Source: Brumimicrobium sp964585545
GTDB lineage: Bacteria > Bacteroidota > Bacteroidia > Flavobacteriales_D > Crocinitomicaceae
Direction: 5' to 3'
Assembly (NCBI GenBank): GCA_964585545.1
Contig: CAZPDT010000032.1
Coordinates: 1-12,727 of the forward strand
Length of the DNA: 12,727 nt
The notes under the pieces were generated by a model. That model made no database searches and had not been told where the DNA came from. It worked only from the letters and a program-made list of their open reading frames with translations. Shown here in pieces: positions 1 through 7,000 of the stretch (position 1 is its first letter; each line of letters begins with the position of its first letter). The position numbers and the translations under genes were made by a program.

Positions 1-66
1 TAAGGCTTCGAGGCGTTACCCTCGCACCTAAGGGGTTTGCACCCTCTGGACATTTTTCTCACGCAT

Positions 67-126
67 CAGCTTGCTTTTCAAGAAGAAAATTTGCATTTTT
101 TGAATTTTTCTTCTAGCTTGAAGCTG
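67..126. repeat. Imperfect 60-bp inverted repeat (bulged hairpin)
   Basis: The outer arms CAGCTT (67-72) and AAGCTG (121-126) are complementary. Inside them CAAG pairs with CTTG, and AGAAGAAAATT pairs with AATTTTTCTTCT apart from one extra T on the right arm. Unpaired bases remain on both sides, giving a long bulged stem. It is AT-rich inside and has no T-tract suited to a terminator. It may be a folded single-strand recombination site or a palindromic repeat; neither is proven. Confidence 0.45.
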
Positions 127-127
127 T

Positions 128-152
128 TGCGCTTCCGCTCATGCGGGACGCA
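128..152. repeat. Short GC-rich hairpin with a bulged base
   Basis: TGCG (128-131) pairs with CGCA (149-152), and TTCCGC (133-138) pairs with GCGGGA (143-148) with one G-T wobble. The tetraloop is TCAT and C132 is left extrahelical. It directly follows the larger inverted repeat at 67-126, so the two form a structured block. Function is unknown. Confidence 0.4.
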
Positions 153-277
153 CACATGTCGTTTTGCGTCAGACGGGTAAACGTCTTCGATTAGACATTT
201 TGTGGTATATTTGAAGTGTCGGCTTCGATTTACGTTTGGTAGCGATAATCCGCTCCTGCGTCAAGCCGCTAAAACGG

Positions 278-328
278 TAGCAGGCAGTTTAGCTTTGGAA
301 TAGAAAATGTATGAATAGTTCGGGTTAA
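278..328 (+). repeat. 51-bp direct repeat, left copy
   Basis: The 51 bases starting TAGCAGGCAG and ending AGTTCGGGTTAA are identical to 11240-11290, in the same orientation. Identity stops abruptly on both sides. In the right copy the last 15 bases form one end of a 210-bp element with terminal inverted repeats. The matching opposite end is not seen upstream of this left copy, so this is either a truncated copy or a different arrangement of the same repeat. Confidence 0.9.
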
Positions 329-343
329 AATAAAAAACATCTG

Positions 344-351
344 TACTTTTG
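344..351 (+). promoter_or_regulatory. Putative -7 promoter element (TACTTTTG) of the epimerase gene
   Basis: TACTTTTG matches the Bacteroidota -7 consensus TAnnTTTG exactly. Only 5 bases separate it from the ATG at 357, so transcription would start at or within a few bases of the start codon and the mRNA would be leaderless or nearly so. No clear -33 TTTG is present at the expected distance; that region is the end of the 51-bp repeat. Confidence 0.45.
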
Positions 352-356
352 ATGAT

Positions 357-1367
357 ATGGTATTTGTAACTGGAGGAACGGGGTTATTGGGCAGTCATTT
401 GTTGATAGAGTTGACGCAACAATACGATGGTATAACTGCTATTTATCGAGACGCTACTAAAATTGCTACAGTCAAAGAATGTTTTCAATATTATCTAAAA
501 GAGAGAGGTATTGAGTGCTTTGAGAAGATTACTTGGGTAGAATGCGATATTCTTGAGATTCCTTTTCTTGAAGAAGTAATGAAAGGTCATAAAATTATTT
601 ACCATTGCGCGGGAATGGTGTCTTACCATAAAAGAGATTTTTCTCGAATGTTAGAAATTAATCGATATGGAACTGCAAATATGGTCAATGTAGCATTGGC
701 AATAGGTGTTCAACAATTTTGCTATGTCAGCTCTTCAGCTGCTGTGGGCAATAAGGATATTCCTGAAGAGGTAGAGGTAGATGAACAAGGCAAATGGGTT
801 TTAGATGATGAAACCAGTGGTTATGCCATTTCAAAATACAGTGCAGAAAAAGAAGTATGGAGAGGAATTAATGAAGGCTTAAATGCGGTTATTGTTAATC
901 CAACGGTAATTATAGGAGCAGGAGATTGGAAGGAAAGCTCGATGAAAATATTCAATACAATCCAGAAAAACTCAAAATATTATCCTTCAGGTGCAAATGC
1001 ATTTGTCGATGCAAGAGATGTTGCCCGTATTATGATTCAATTGGTTCAACACAACGTGTTAAATGAGCGTTTTTTGTGTACGGGAGAAAACGCACGGTTC
1101 AAAAAACTGTTTACAGTTGTAGCAAAAGCACTGGATTTAAAGACACCAAAAAGGGAAATGAATTATAGGTTGATGAAATTGGTTTGGAGGTTGTCTTCAT
1201 TTTGGGCTGCAATTACATTTTCCAAATCGAGTATGACAAAATCGGTTGCCAGAAGCTCTTGCTCAATCACAAAGTACAGCAATCAAAAAATTAAAGATGT
1301 GCTTGGATACAATTTTTATACACTAGAAGAGATGGTAGAAAATGCCGTGAAAGGACAATTGAAATAA
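357..1367 (+). CDS. NAD-dependent epimerase/dehydratase family protein (extended SDR)
   Basis: A 336-residue cytoplasmic oxidoreductase of the extended short-chain dehydrogenase/reductase class, the usual length for that class. The N-terminal Rossmann nucleotide-binding motif TGGTGLLG lies at residues 5-12, HCAG at 83-86, the active-site serine region SSSAAV at 125-130, the catalytic pair Y156/K160 in YAISK, and the downstream NPTVIIG at 181-187. The overall pattern resembles the dihydroflavonol-4-reductase-like sugar or steroid epimerases common in Bacteroidota. The substrate cannot be read from sequence. No signal peptide is present. It is convergent with the small exported protein downstream (43-bp gap). 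The start follows a TACTTTTG box by only 5 bases, suggesting a leaderless transcript. Family assignment is firm; a specific reaction is not claimed. Confidence 0.9.
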   Translation: MVFVTGGTGLLGSHLLIELTQQYDGITAIYRDATKIATVKECFQYYLKERGIECFEKITWVECDILEIPFLEEVMKGHKIIYHCAGMVSYHKRDFSRMLEINRYGTANMVNVALAIGVQQFCYVSSSAAVGNKDIPEEVEVDEQGKWVLDDETSGYAISKYSAEKEVWRGINEGLNAVIVNPTVIIGAGDWKESSMKIFNTIQKNSKYYPSGANAFVDARDVARIMIQLVQHNVLNERFLCTGENARFKKLFTVVAKALDLKTPKREMNYRLMKLVWRLSSFWAAITFSKSSMTKSVARSSCSITKYSNQKIKDVLGYNFYTLEEMVENAVKGQLK

Positions 1368-1410
1368 ACTTATGAACCTTCACGCTTCTTCTTCGCTCTC
1401 ACTCTGTTTC

Positions 1411-1797
1411 TCACTCTGATTTTTTTGTGTCTCTATCGATGGCCGCTTTTTTTGTTGCCTTTCTTAAAGTTTTTCTCTCTTTTTTCATCTCCTTAAGTTT
1501 TTGTTGTTGTTCAGGAGTGAGAATTAGTTGAATGTTTTTCCTTGTTTCTTTATTGATTTCCTCTATCTTCTCAGCGTCTCCTTGGTTGTTTTTTACCATA
1601 TGGTCACGTTTCACTAAGATGCTTTTTAATTTCTCTTTTTGGTCACTTGAAAGATCGAGCTTTTGAGATAAATTTTCGATTCTTTGGTCTATAGAATTAC
1701 TGCTTTTCTCGACAGAGATTGATTTTTTTTCTACTTTGTTCTGAGCGAAAGATACTGACCCAATCACCAATGCCAATATTAGAATAAGATTTTTCAT
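1411..1797 (-). CDS. Small exported LTxxQ-motif (Spy/CpxP-like) protein
   Basis: A 128-residue protein with a clear Sec signal peptide (residues 1-18, predicted cleavage SFA|QN). The mature part is almost wholly helical and highly charged. It carries two LTxxQ-type motifs, LSSDQ at 49-53 and LTPEQ at 93-97, with the spacing typical of the Spy/CpxP family of periplasmic chaperone or stress-sensor proteins. The C-terminal 30 residues are Lys/Arg rich. Many Bacteroidota carry small proteins of this type, sometimes beside RNA polymerase sigma-factor or efflux genes; no such neighbour is present here. It is convergent with the epimerase gene. A 13-bp palindrome sits 53 bp upstream of its start. 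Chaperone activity is inferred from family resemblance only. Confidence 0.75.
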   Translation of the reverse strand: MKNLILILALVIGSVSFAQNKVEKKSISVEKSSNSIDQRIENLSQKLDLSSDQKEKLKSILVKRDHMVKNNQGDAEKIEEINKETRKNIQLILTPEQQQKLKEMKKERKTLRKATKKAAIDRDTKKSE

Positions 1798-1849
1798 AAT
1801 TGTTTTGTATTTTAAATATTTCTACGATAATAAACAATTCCTAGCATTC

Positions 1850-1862
1850 TACCAAATTGGTA
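1850..1862. promoter_or_regulatory. 13-bp palindrome, possible operator
   Basis: TACCAAATTGGTA is a perfect inverted repeat (TACCAA / TTGGTA) around one central base. It lies 53 bp upstream of the ATG of the minus-strand LTxxQ gene, in its presumed promoter region. A dimeric regulator could bind such a site, but AT-rich DNA yields short palindromes by chance. Confidence 0.3.
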
Positions 1863-1913
1863 AGTTGAAAATATTACAAACAAATGCATTTATATTTGGA
1901 AGTATATTCATAA

Positions 1914-1951
1914 CTATACACTGATAGTGAGCGCGTTATAGTCATGTATAG
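1914..1951. repeat. Inverted repeat in the gap between the LTxxQ and DUF5606 genes
   Basis: CTATACA (1914-1920) pairs with TGTATAG (1945-1951), and TGA (1922-1924) with TCA (1942-1944) after one unpaired base. The loop contains GCGCGTTATAG. It lies beyond the stop codon of the DUF5606 gene on the minus strand but has no following T-run on either strand, so a classical terminator is unlikely. Confidence 0.35.
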
Positions 1952-2010
1952 GAAAATATAGTAGATGCTTCAGAAAGCGTGAGAAAATACAGCTATTCCA
2001 TATTGCGCCT

Positions 2011-2607
2011 TTATTTTTTCTCTGTTTTTCCCGTTTTCTTAGCGGTTGTCTTCTTTTTAGTTGTAGCTTTTTTTTGCGGACTTTTCTTTTCGGCTTTTGG
2101 CTTAGATTCCTTTTTTGCAGGTTTTTTAGCTGCAGCTGGTTTTTTCTCTTCTTTCTTCTTTTCCTTTTTTGAGGCTGTATCTTCTTTTTTGTTTTCAGAT
2201 TGTTTAGTTTCTTCTTTTTCTTCTTCTAAAGTGATTAAGCCTTCTTTTTGTAAAATATTGTACCACTGATAGAGTTTCTTAATATCAGAAGGATAAACAC
2301 GATCCTCATCGTAATCAGGAAGAACCTCCTCGAGATAAGCAGCCAATTTTTTAGCGCTTTCCTTATGGGAAGGAGCAGGTCCACAGTTCTCTTTCTCTGC
2401 AAACTTAATAAAGACTTCTTTTAAGGGGATATCTTCTTGGTAGGTGTATATACTGATATCCTCTAATGCAGAGATTCGATCAGTAGAGTAGGCTGGCGAT
2501 CGTTTGTTGTTCAATAATGATTCTACAATAATATTGTTTTTTGATTGCGCTACTACTTTAAATAGTCCAGGTTTTCCTGAGATTGATATAATTCCTGATA
2601 AATCCAT
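2011..2607 (-). CDS. DUF5606 family protein with Lys/Ala-rich C-terminal tail
   Basis: A 198-residue cytoplasmic protein. The N-terminal core (residues 1 to about 70) reads MDLSGIISISGKPGLFKVV, then IIVESL, SALEDISIYT and PLKEVF, which I recognise as the Bacteroidota-specific DUF5606 family of unknown function. Residues 80-125 are a helical extension. From about residue 128 the protein becomes a low-complexity Lys/Glu/Ala/Thr tail ending in tracts like KKATTKKKTTAKK, similar to histone-H1-like bacterial tails and possibly nucleic-acid binding. I chose the ATG at 2607: the family begins at MDLSGI, and the longer frame would start at a TTG (2634) that lies inside a TATTTTTG promoter box. It lies 54 bp downstream of the T9SS subtilase on the same strand. 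Confidence 0.8.
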   Translation of the reverse strand: MDLSGIISISGKPGLFKVVAQSKNNIIVESLLNNKRSPAYSTDRISALEDISIYTYQEDIPLKEVFIKFAEKENCGPAPSHKESAKKLAAYLEEVLPDYDEDRVYPSDIKKLYQWYNILQKEGLITLEEEKEETKQSENKKEDTASKKEKKKEEKKPAAAKKPAKKESKPKAEKKSPQKKATTKKKTTAKKTGKTEKK

Positions 2608-2631
2608 ACGGTGCTTTAATGTTTTAGTTGC

Positions 2632-2639
2632 CAAAAATA
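2632..2639 (-). promoter_or_regulatory. Putative -7 promoter element (TATTTTTG) of the DUF5606 gene
   Basis: On the minus strand TATTTTTG matches TAnnTTTG exactly and ends 24 bases before the ATG at 2607, a normal leader length for this phylum. It overlaps the TTG that would open the longer frame, arguing for the ATG start and for transcription independent of the upstream protease gene. A -33 TTTG is not evident. Confidence 0.45.
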
Positions 2640-2661
2640 GAAAGATTATAGAAAAAAGCCC

Positions 2662-5214
2662 TTACTGTTGTTTAAAAAATTGGAAGACTTTTGTTTCTTC
2701 TGTTGTTTGCACTTTCAATAAGTAGGCTCCATTCGATAAACGATGAATGTCAACACCGTGCTTTTCTTGATCTATAGAAAAGTTCTCAAGAAGAATTTGA
2801 CCAGTAATCGTATACAATTGAAATGACAGTATTCGAGAGCCTTTGCTGTTAATATTTAAAATGTTTGTTGCAGGATTTGGATAAATGACGACTGATTCTT
2901 TTTCTTCCTCATTGATATTCAATAACCAACCAACTGAATTGGAAAAACTTTTGCAATAACCATTATCTTGTACAGCGACAGTGTAATATCCTCCTCCTGT
3001 TGGCGTATAGGATTGTTGTGTTGCTCCAGGAATCGGAGTGCCGTCTTTATACCATTGATAATTTGGAGCAGCACTAGAAACAATTGAATCCCCAGAAATT
3101 GCGATGAAAGGATTAGGGAATGGGCTTTCTTGCGTGATAATCACTGTATCTGAGAAGACTCTACAACCCTGAGATAGCTCTCTTCCGATTAAGGAAACAG
3201 TATCAGGTTGAGCGATAAAGCTTTCAGGTTGGGTAGAACCATTTGACCATTGATGGTTATATAAAGTTACATCTGAAGTCAACGCGACAGGAGTTTGGCA
3301 AATTACAGTATCACCTATAATATGGAAAGGATTGTTTTTACTTGACAGCAAAGCAAAGGCATCAATTTTTCCATATCCATACCTTTGATTTGGAACGGAT
3401 CCAGTATATCCATCACTCATGGCTGTAGAAAACATGTCGGTTTTAAATTCCTCAAATGTGCTTTTTGGACAACGTTCTAGATATAAGGCAGCAATTCCTG
3501 CTACAACGGGAGAGGCCATAGAGGTTCCTCCATTTCTAATGTGCCATCCCAGTTCGCCTAATTTTTCGTTATAGCTTGGATTTCCCACCATGTATAAAGG
3601 TGCGCTTCCAAGTGTTACATCTCCCGCAGCACTAATGTCAGGCTTAGTAAGTCCCCCTCGTGTTGGACCCCGACTAGAAGAAGGAGCAATTTTTCCTGGA
3701 GGTGTCATGTCTCCCGGAGGATACCATTGGTCTCCATTGTGATTTATATAGCCAAGCCGACATCTTAAGTTGGCAACGGTAATTATGTTGGGAGCACAAA
3801 CCCAAGACGAAATTATACTTTGTGCACTATCGGGTATTACATAATTTACAATTGGGGGATAGGTACTTGGCGAAGGAATAGCAGTAACCATCTTGTTTAA
3901 ATCGGCAAATTCTCCACTCCATAAATCATATTTTCCTAATCCAGTTGTACTGAACCGCATTAAATAATTTGCAGAGTCAATAAAGGAAAAGTAACCTTGC
4001 ATGTGGTAATTATCTGCTTCATAATTTGTATAAATCTCTATAGTTGCAATGCGATCACCATTATCATTATAAAGTGTGTCATAAATTGTTGTTCCTACAT
4101 TCAATTGTGCAAATCTGTATGTTGTAGCGGCAACATCTTGGTAGGATGGTGCATTGTGATTGGCGCCAAAAGAATAATAGAATTGAGCATCACTCACATC
4201 AGACCATAAATCAAAAAATACTGTACTGTCGCCCAATTGTCCGTTAGGATTGGTCTCAAACCAAATAAAGTTAGTGTCACCAATTGACATGCTTTGTTGT
4301 GCGTGCCAGGGAGCTTCGTCTCCTGCATTACCCGCTGCTCCAACGATTATTCTGCCCGCTTTTTCAGTTACCAAATCGTTCATTAACGCACCTGCAGGGT
4401 CTGTTCCATCGTGGCTCCCTAAATAACTGCCAACACTCAAATTAATAACTGCTGGTTTATTTAAACTGTCTGCTACTCTAAAAACATAATCACAGGCATC
4501 AGCTACGGTGAGTGTCCAGTTTGGTAAATTAAAGTTGGTTTCAATAAATACAATTTGAGCTTCTGGTGCCATCCCTTTGTTTCTGCCATCTGCACGTCCA
4601 TTTCCTACACAAATTCCAGATACCGATGTTCCATGCCCCAGCGATTCTTCATTACTGGTTATACTGCCGTCTTGGATTTGATCCGCATACCAAATTTGCC
4701 CATATCCGTAAGGTTCGGGAGACTGTGTCGGATTGGTGATGGATTGATCCCAATAGCGAATAACACGTTTGTTCCCATTTGAATCAATAAAATCAGGATG
4801 GTTGTGGTCCAGCCCATTATCGACCAACCCTACAATTACATCTTTTCCTGTATATCCTTCCAATAAAGGAAATTGTCCTTGATGAACAGGGTTTACATGA
4901 TGCATAACACGGGCAGTGTCATCGAGCATTGTTGGTGGGGCATATTCAAAATAAAAGTTAGAAATATTCCTTTCATTGAGTTGTTTAAAAACCCAGGCAG
5001 GGGTTTGTGTGAAATAGATATAGTTTGATGTTGTACGTTTTATAGTAACACCTTCTTGTTTTAAAAACTGCAAATTTTGATTGTTGTTTTCAACAGTAAA
5101 AGGCATTTTTATTTCAGGAGATTCTTTCAGTAATTTACTGAACCCTAGTTTTTGAGCAAATAAGGAAGTAGGAAGAAAAAGCAATAATAGACAGAAAACT
5201 TTTTTTTGGAACAT
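2662..5214 (-). CDS. Secreted subtilisin-like serine protease (S8) with T9SS type A sorting domain
   Basis: An 850-residue protein counted from the ATG at 5214; a TTG at 5247 would add 11 residues ahead of an otherwise perfect signal peptide and is less likely. Signal peptide 1-20 (LFA|Q) is followed by a propeptide-like region, then the S8 catalytic domain: Asp132 (GLVDNGLD), His194 (GHGTSVSG), oxyanion Asn296 (AAGNAGD) and Ser565 (GGTSMASP). About 150 residues between Asn296 and Ser565 form a beta-rich insertion, reminiscent of the jelly-roll inserted in Csp-type clostridial subtilases. Two Ig/PKD-like adhesion-type segments follow (about 628-695 and 698-765, with YQWYKDGTPIPGATQQSY). Residues about 775-850 are a T9SS type A sorting domain (YPNPATN ... 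GAYLLKV ... KVFQFFK). The protein is therefore predicted to cross the outer membrane and be released or surface-attached. Substrates are unknown. Confidence 0.93.
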   Translation of the reverse strand: MFQKKVFCLLLLFLPTSLFAQKLGFSKLLKESPEIKMPFTVENNNQNLQFLKQEGVTIKRTTSNYIYFTQTPAWVFKQLNERNISNFYFEYAPPTMLDDTARVMHHVNPVHQGQFPLLEGYTGKDVIVGLVDNGLDHNHPDFIDSNGNKRVIRYWDQSITNPTQSPEPYGYGQIWYADQIQDGSITSNEESLGHGTSVSGICVGNGRADGRNKGMAPEAQIVFIETNFNLPNWTLTVADACDYVFRVADSLNKPAVINLSVGSYLGSHDGTDPAGALMNDLVTEKAGRIIVGAAGNAGDEAPWHAQQSMSIGDTNFIWFETNPNGQLGDSTVFFDLWSDVSDAQFYYSFGANHNAPSYQDVAATTYRFAQLNVGTTIYDTLYNDNGDRIATIEIYTNYEADNYHMQGYFSFIDSANYLMRFSTTGLGKYDLWSGEFADLNKMVTAIPSPSTYPPIVNYVIPDSAQSIISSWVCAPNIITVANLRCRLGYINHNGDQWYPPGDMTPPGKIAPSSSRGPTRGGLTKPDISAAGDVTLGSAPLYMVGNPSYNEKLGELGWHIRNGGTSMASPVVAGIAALYLERCPKSTFEEFKTDMFSTAMSDGYTGSVPNQRYGYGKIDAFALLSSKNNPFHIIGDTVICQTPVALTSDVTLYNHQWSNGSTQPESFIAQPDTVSLIGRELSQGCRVFSDTVIITQESPFPNPFIAISGDSIVSSAAPNYQWYKDGTPIPGATQQSYTPTGGGYYTVAVQDNGYCKSFSNSVGWLLNINEEEKESVVIYPNPATNILNINSKGSRILSFQLYTITGQILLENFSIDQEKHGVDIHRLSNGAYLLKVQTTEETKVFQFFKQQ

Positions 5215-5337
5215 AATTTGTATATTGTAGCAATTAGAAAAACTCAATAAAAACGCTTTTTAATCAATAAATATCGTAAAAATGTATATTATTTACAACT
5301 TTTACATTAATTTCGGCGTGATAATTTTTATAAAAAG
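5215..5337. promoter_or_regulatory. Divergent promoter region between the two subtilase genes
   Basis: This 123-bp AT-rich gap must hold promoters for both divergent proteases. On the plus strand TAATTTCG (5308-5315) matches TAnnTTTG at all but one fixed base and lies 22 bases ahead of the ATG at 5338. On the minus strand I see no octamer matching the consensus. No strong palindrome is visible. Whether the two genes are co-regulated cannot be read from this. Confidence 0.35.
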
Positions 5338-6942
5338 ATGAAAAAAATATTTTTAAGAGTACTTATCCCAGCAATTATTGTAGCCTATGTCTCTAGTGCT
5401 ACGGCACAAGAAGTAGACAAAGACGTTTTAAACTGGTACAACACCAAAAAAACAGGAATGTCAACTGACAAAGCCTATAAAAAATTGAAAAAGATTACAC
5501 CAGATACCGTAATTGTTGCAATTATTGATGCGGGAATTGATATTGATCATGAAGATTTGCAAGGGCATATTTGGACCAACAAAGATGAAATCCCTAACAA
5601 TGGTAAGGATGATGATGGAAATGGTTATGTAGACGATGTTCATGGATGGAACTACCTCGGGAATAGAGATGGTGAAAATCAAGCGCATGCCCGTTTGAAT
5701 GTGACCCGAATTTATGCACAATTAAGACCAAAGTATGAAGATGTGGATTCAGCAGATGTTACTGATGCTGACCGAGAAGAATATAATTTATATTTGGAAA
5801 CTAAAGAGCAAGTAGAATCCAACCGAAAGAAATATGAAGAGTTCATCGCTCAAACAGAGCAGTTTAGAGATAATATGTTGCCAATGCTTCCCAGCATGAT
5901 CGAGAACATGATGGGGATTGAAGACTCTTCTTTGACAAAAGAAGAACTTGAAAAATGGAAGCCTGAAGGCGCACAGCAAGAACAAATGAAGAGAATGGGT
6001 CTTGCAATTCTGTCGGGTAAACTGACTAAAAAATCACTTGATAAACAAATAGAAGCACTCCAAGGACGAATTGATTACCATTACAATCCTGATTTTAATG
6101 GGAGAAAAATAGTAGGTGATGATCCTTATGATATGAATGATACTGATTATGGAAATAATGATGTTGCTGGACCAGACCCACTCCATGGGACACATGTTGG
6201 AGGAATAGTATCTGCCATTCGAGGCAATGGTTTAGGGGGTGATGGCGTTGCAAATAATGTATTGTTAATGTCGCTTAGAGCAGTTCCTGATGGTGATGAG
6301 TTTGATAAAGATATTGCGCTTGCCATTCGTTATGCTGTTGATAATGGTGCAAAAGTAATTAATGGTTCCTTTGGAAAAGATTATTCCAGTTTACCAAAAG
6401 CAGTTTATGAAGCCATTATTTATGCGCAAGATCATGATGTTCTTTTTATTCATGCAGCAGGTAATGACAGTAAAGATTTGGCAAAAAATCCAAATTTCCC
6501 TGCAGTACTATACGACTTCCAAAAAGAGCCATTTACCCATTTAATTACTGTTGGGGCATCAACAAGGGTTCACAAAGAAAAATTAGCAGCACCGTTTTCG
6601 AATTATGGGGCAGATCAAGTTGATATTTTTGCTCCTGGAGCAGAGATTTATAATACTGTACCAGACAATAAATACAGAAGCCTACAAGGAACATCGATGG
6701 CGTCTCCAATGGTTGCTGGTGTAGCTGCTTTATTGAAAGGTTATTTCCCTAATCTTACTATGGGTGAAGTTCGAGATATTATTTTACAATCAGGAGATGA
6801 TTTTGGAGACACAGAACAAATACTTCCCGGTTCAGATGAATTGGTTAAGTTCAGTACAATGTCGAGAACAGGAAAAGTCGTTAATGTAAAATCTGCTGTA
6901 AAAATGGCAATGAAATTGGTTAAATCCAAAGAGAAAAAATAA
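5338..6942 (+). CDS. Exported subtilisin-like serine protease (S8) with helical insertion
   Basis: A 534-residue protein with a signal peptide (1-23, ending SATAQ). The S8 triad is complete: Asp64 (AIIDAGIDIDHEDL), His283 (LHGTHVGG) and Ser453 (GTSMASP), with oxyanion Asn376 (AAGND). Asp64 is followed by an acidic segment KDDDGNGYVDD (90-100) that looks like a calcium-binding loop and leads into VHGWNYLG. The gap between Asp64 and His283 is about 219 residues against roughly 30-60 in classical subtilisins. Residues about 118-255 of it are a charged, mostly helical insertion. No T9SS sorting domain or lipobox is present, so it probably stays in the periplasm or follows another route. It is divergent from the T9SS subtilase and is closed by a terminator at 6963-6992. 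The insertion-bearing architecture recurs in Bacteroidota as far as I recall, with no known substrate. Confidence 0.93.
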   Translation: MKKIFLRVLIPAIIVAYVSSATAQEVDKDVLNWYNTKKTGMSTDKAYKKLKKITPDTVIVAIIDAGIDIDHEDLQGHIWTNKDEIPNNGKDDDGNGYVDDVHGWNYLGNRDGENQAHARLNVTRIYAQLRPKYEDVDSADVTDADREEYNLYLETKEQVESNRKKYEEFIAQTEQFRDNMLPMLPSMIENMMGIEDSSLTKEELEKWKPEGAQQEQMKRMGLAILSGKLTKKSLDKQIEALQGRIDYHYNPDFNGRKIVGDDPYDMNDTDYGNNDVAGPDPLHGTHVGGIVSAIRGNGLGGDGVANNVLLMSLRAVPDGDEFDKDIALAIRYAVDNGAKVINGSFGKDYSSLPKAVYEAIIYAQDHDVLFIHAAGNDSKDLAKNPNFPAVLYDFQKEPFTHLITVGASTRVHKEKLAAPFSNYGADQVDIFAPGAEIYNTVPDNKYRSLQGTSMASPMVAGVAALLKGYFPNLTMGEVRDIILQSGDDFGDTEQILPGSDELVKFSTMSRTGKVVNVKSAVKMAMKLVKSKEKK

Positions 6943-6962
6943 ATAAAGACCTTAAAATATTT

Positions 6963-6992
6963 AAAGGTGTTCCTGAAAGAGCACCTTTTTTT
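6963..6992 (+). terminator. Rho-independent terminator of the second subtilase gene
   Basis: AAAGGTGTTC (6963-6972) pairs with GAGCACCTTT (6979-6988) through 10 base pairs including one G-T wobble, with loop CTGAAA, followed by a T-tract to 6992. It lies 20 bp after the stop at 6942 and ends 8 bases before the next ATG. Confidence 0.85.
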
Positions 6993-7000
6993 GTCTCAAT

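Larger units (their letters stand above)
1..356. other. Non-coding, repeat-rich region upstream of the epimerase gene
   Basis: I see no convincing reading frame here. The stretch holds an imperfect 60-bp inverted repeat (67-126), a short GC-rich bulged hairpin (128-152), a TATATTTG promoter-like octamer (206-213) with no gene close behind it, and one copy of a 51-bp repeat (278-328) that recurs at 11240-11290. The base composition of 120-280 is visibly more GC-rich than the flanking genes, which fits a repeat or recombination site better than an ordinary promoter. No tRNA or rRNA is recognisable. Confidence 0.6.

Noticed and set aside
1..60. tRNA or rRNA fragment, because of GC-rich runs such as CGAGGCGTTACCCTCG
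   Set aside because: No cloverleaf, no T-loop consensus and no match I recognise to conserved rRNA segments; only a 5-bp stem.
1979..2269. Plus-strand open frame of 96 codons rich in Phe/Ser/Leu
   Set aside because: It is the antisense of the Lys-rich tail of the DUF5606 gene; AAA/AAG codons read backward give Phe/Leu/Ser. No independent start signal.
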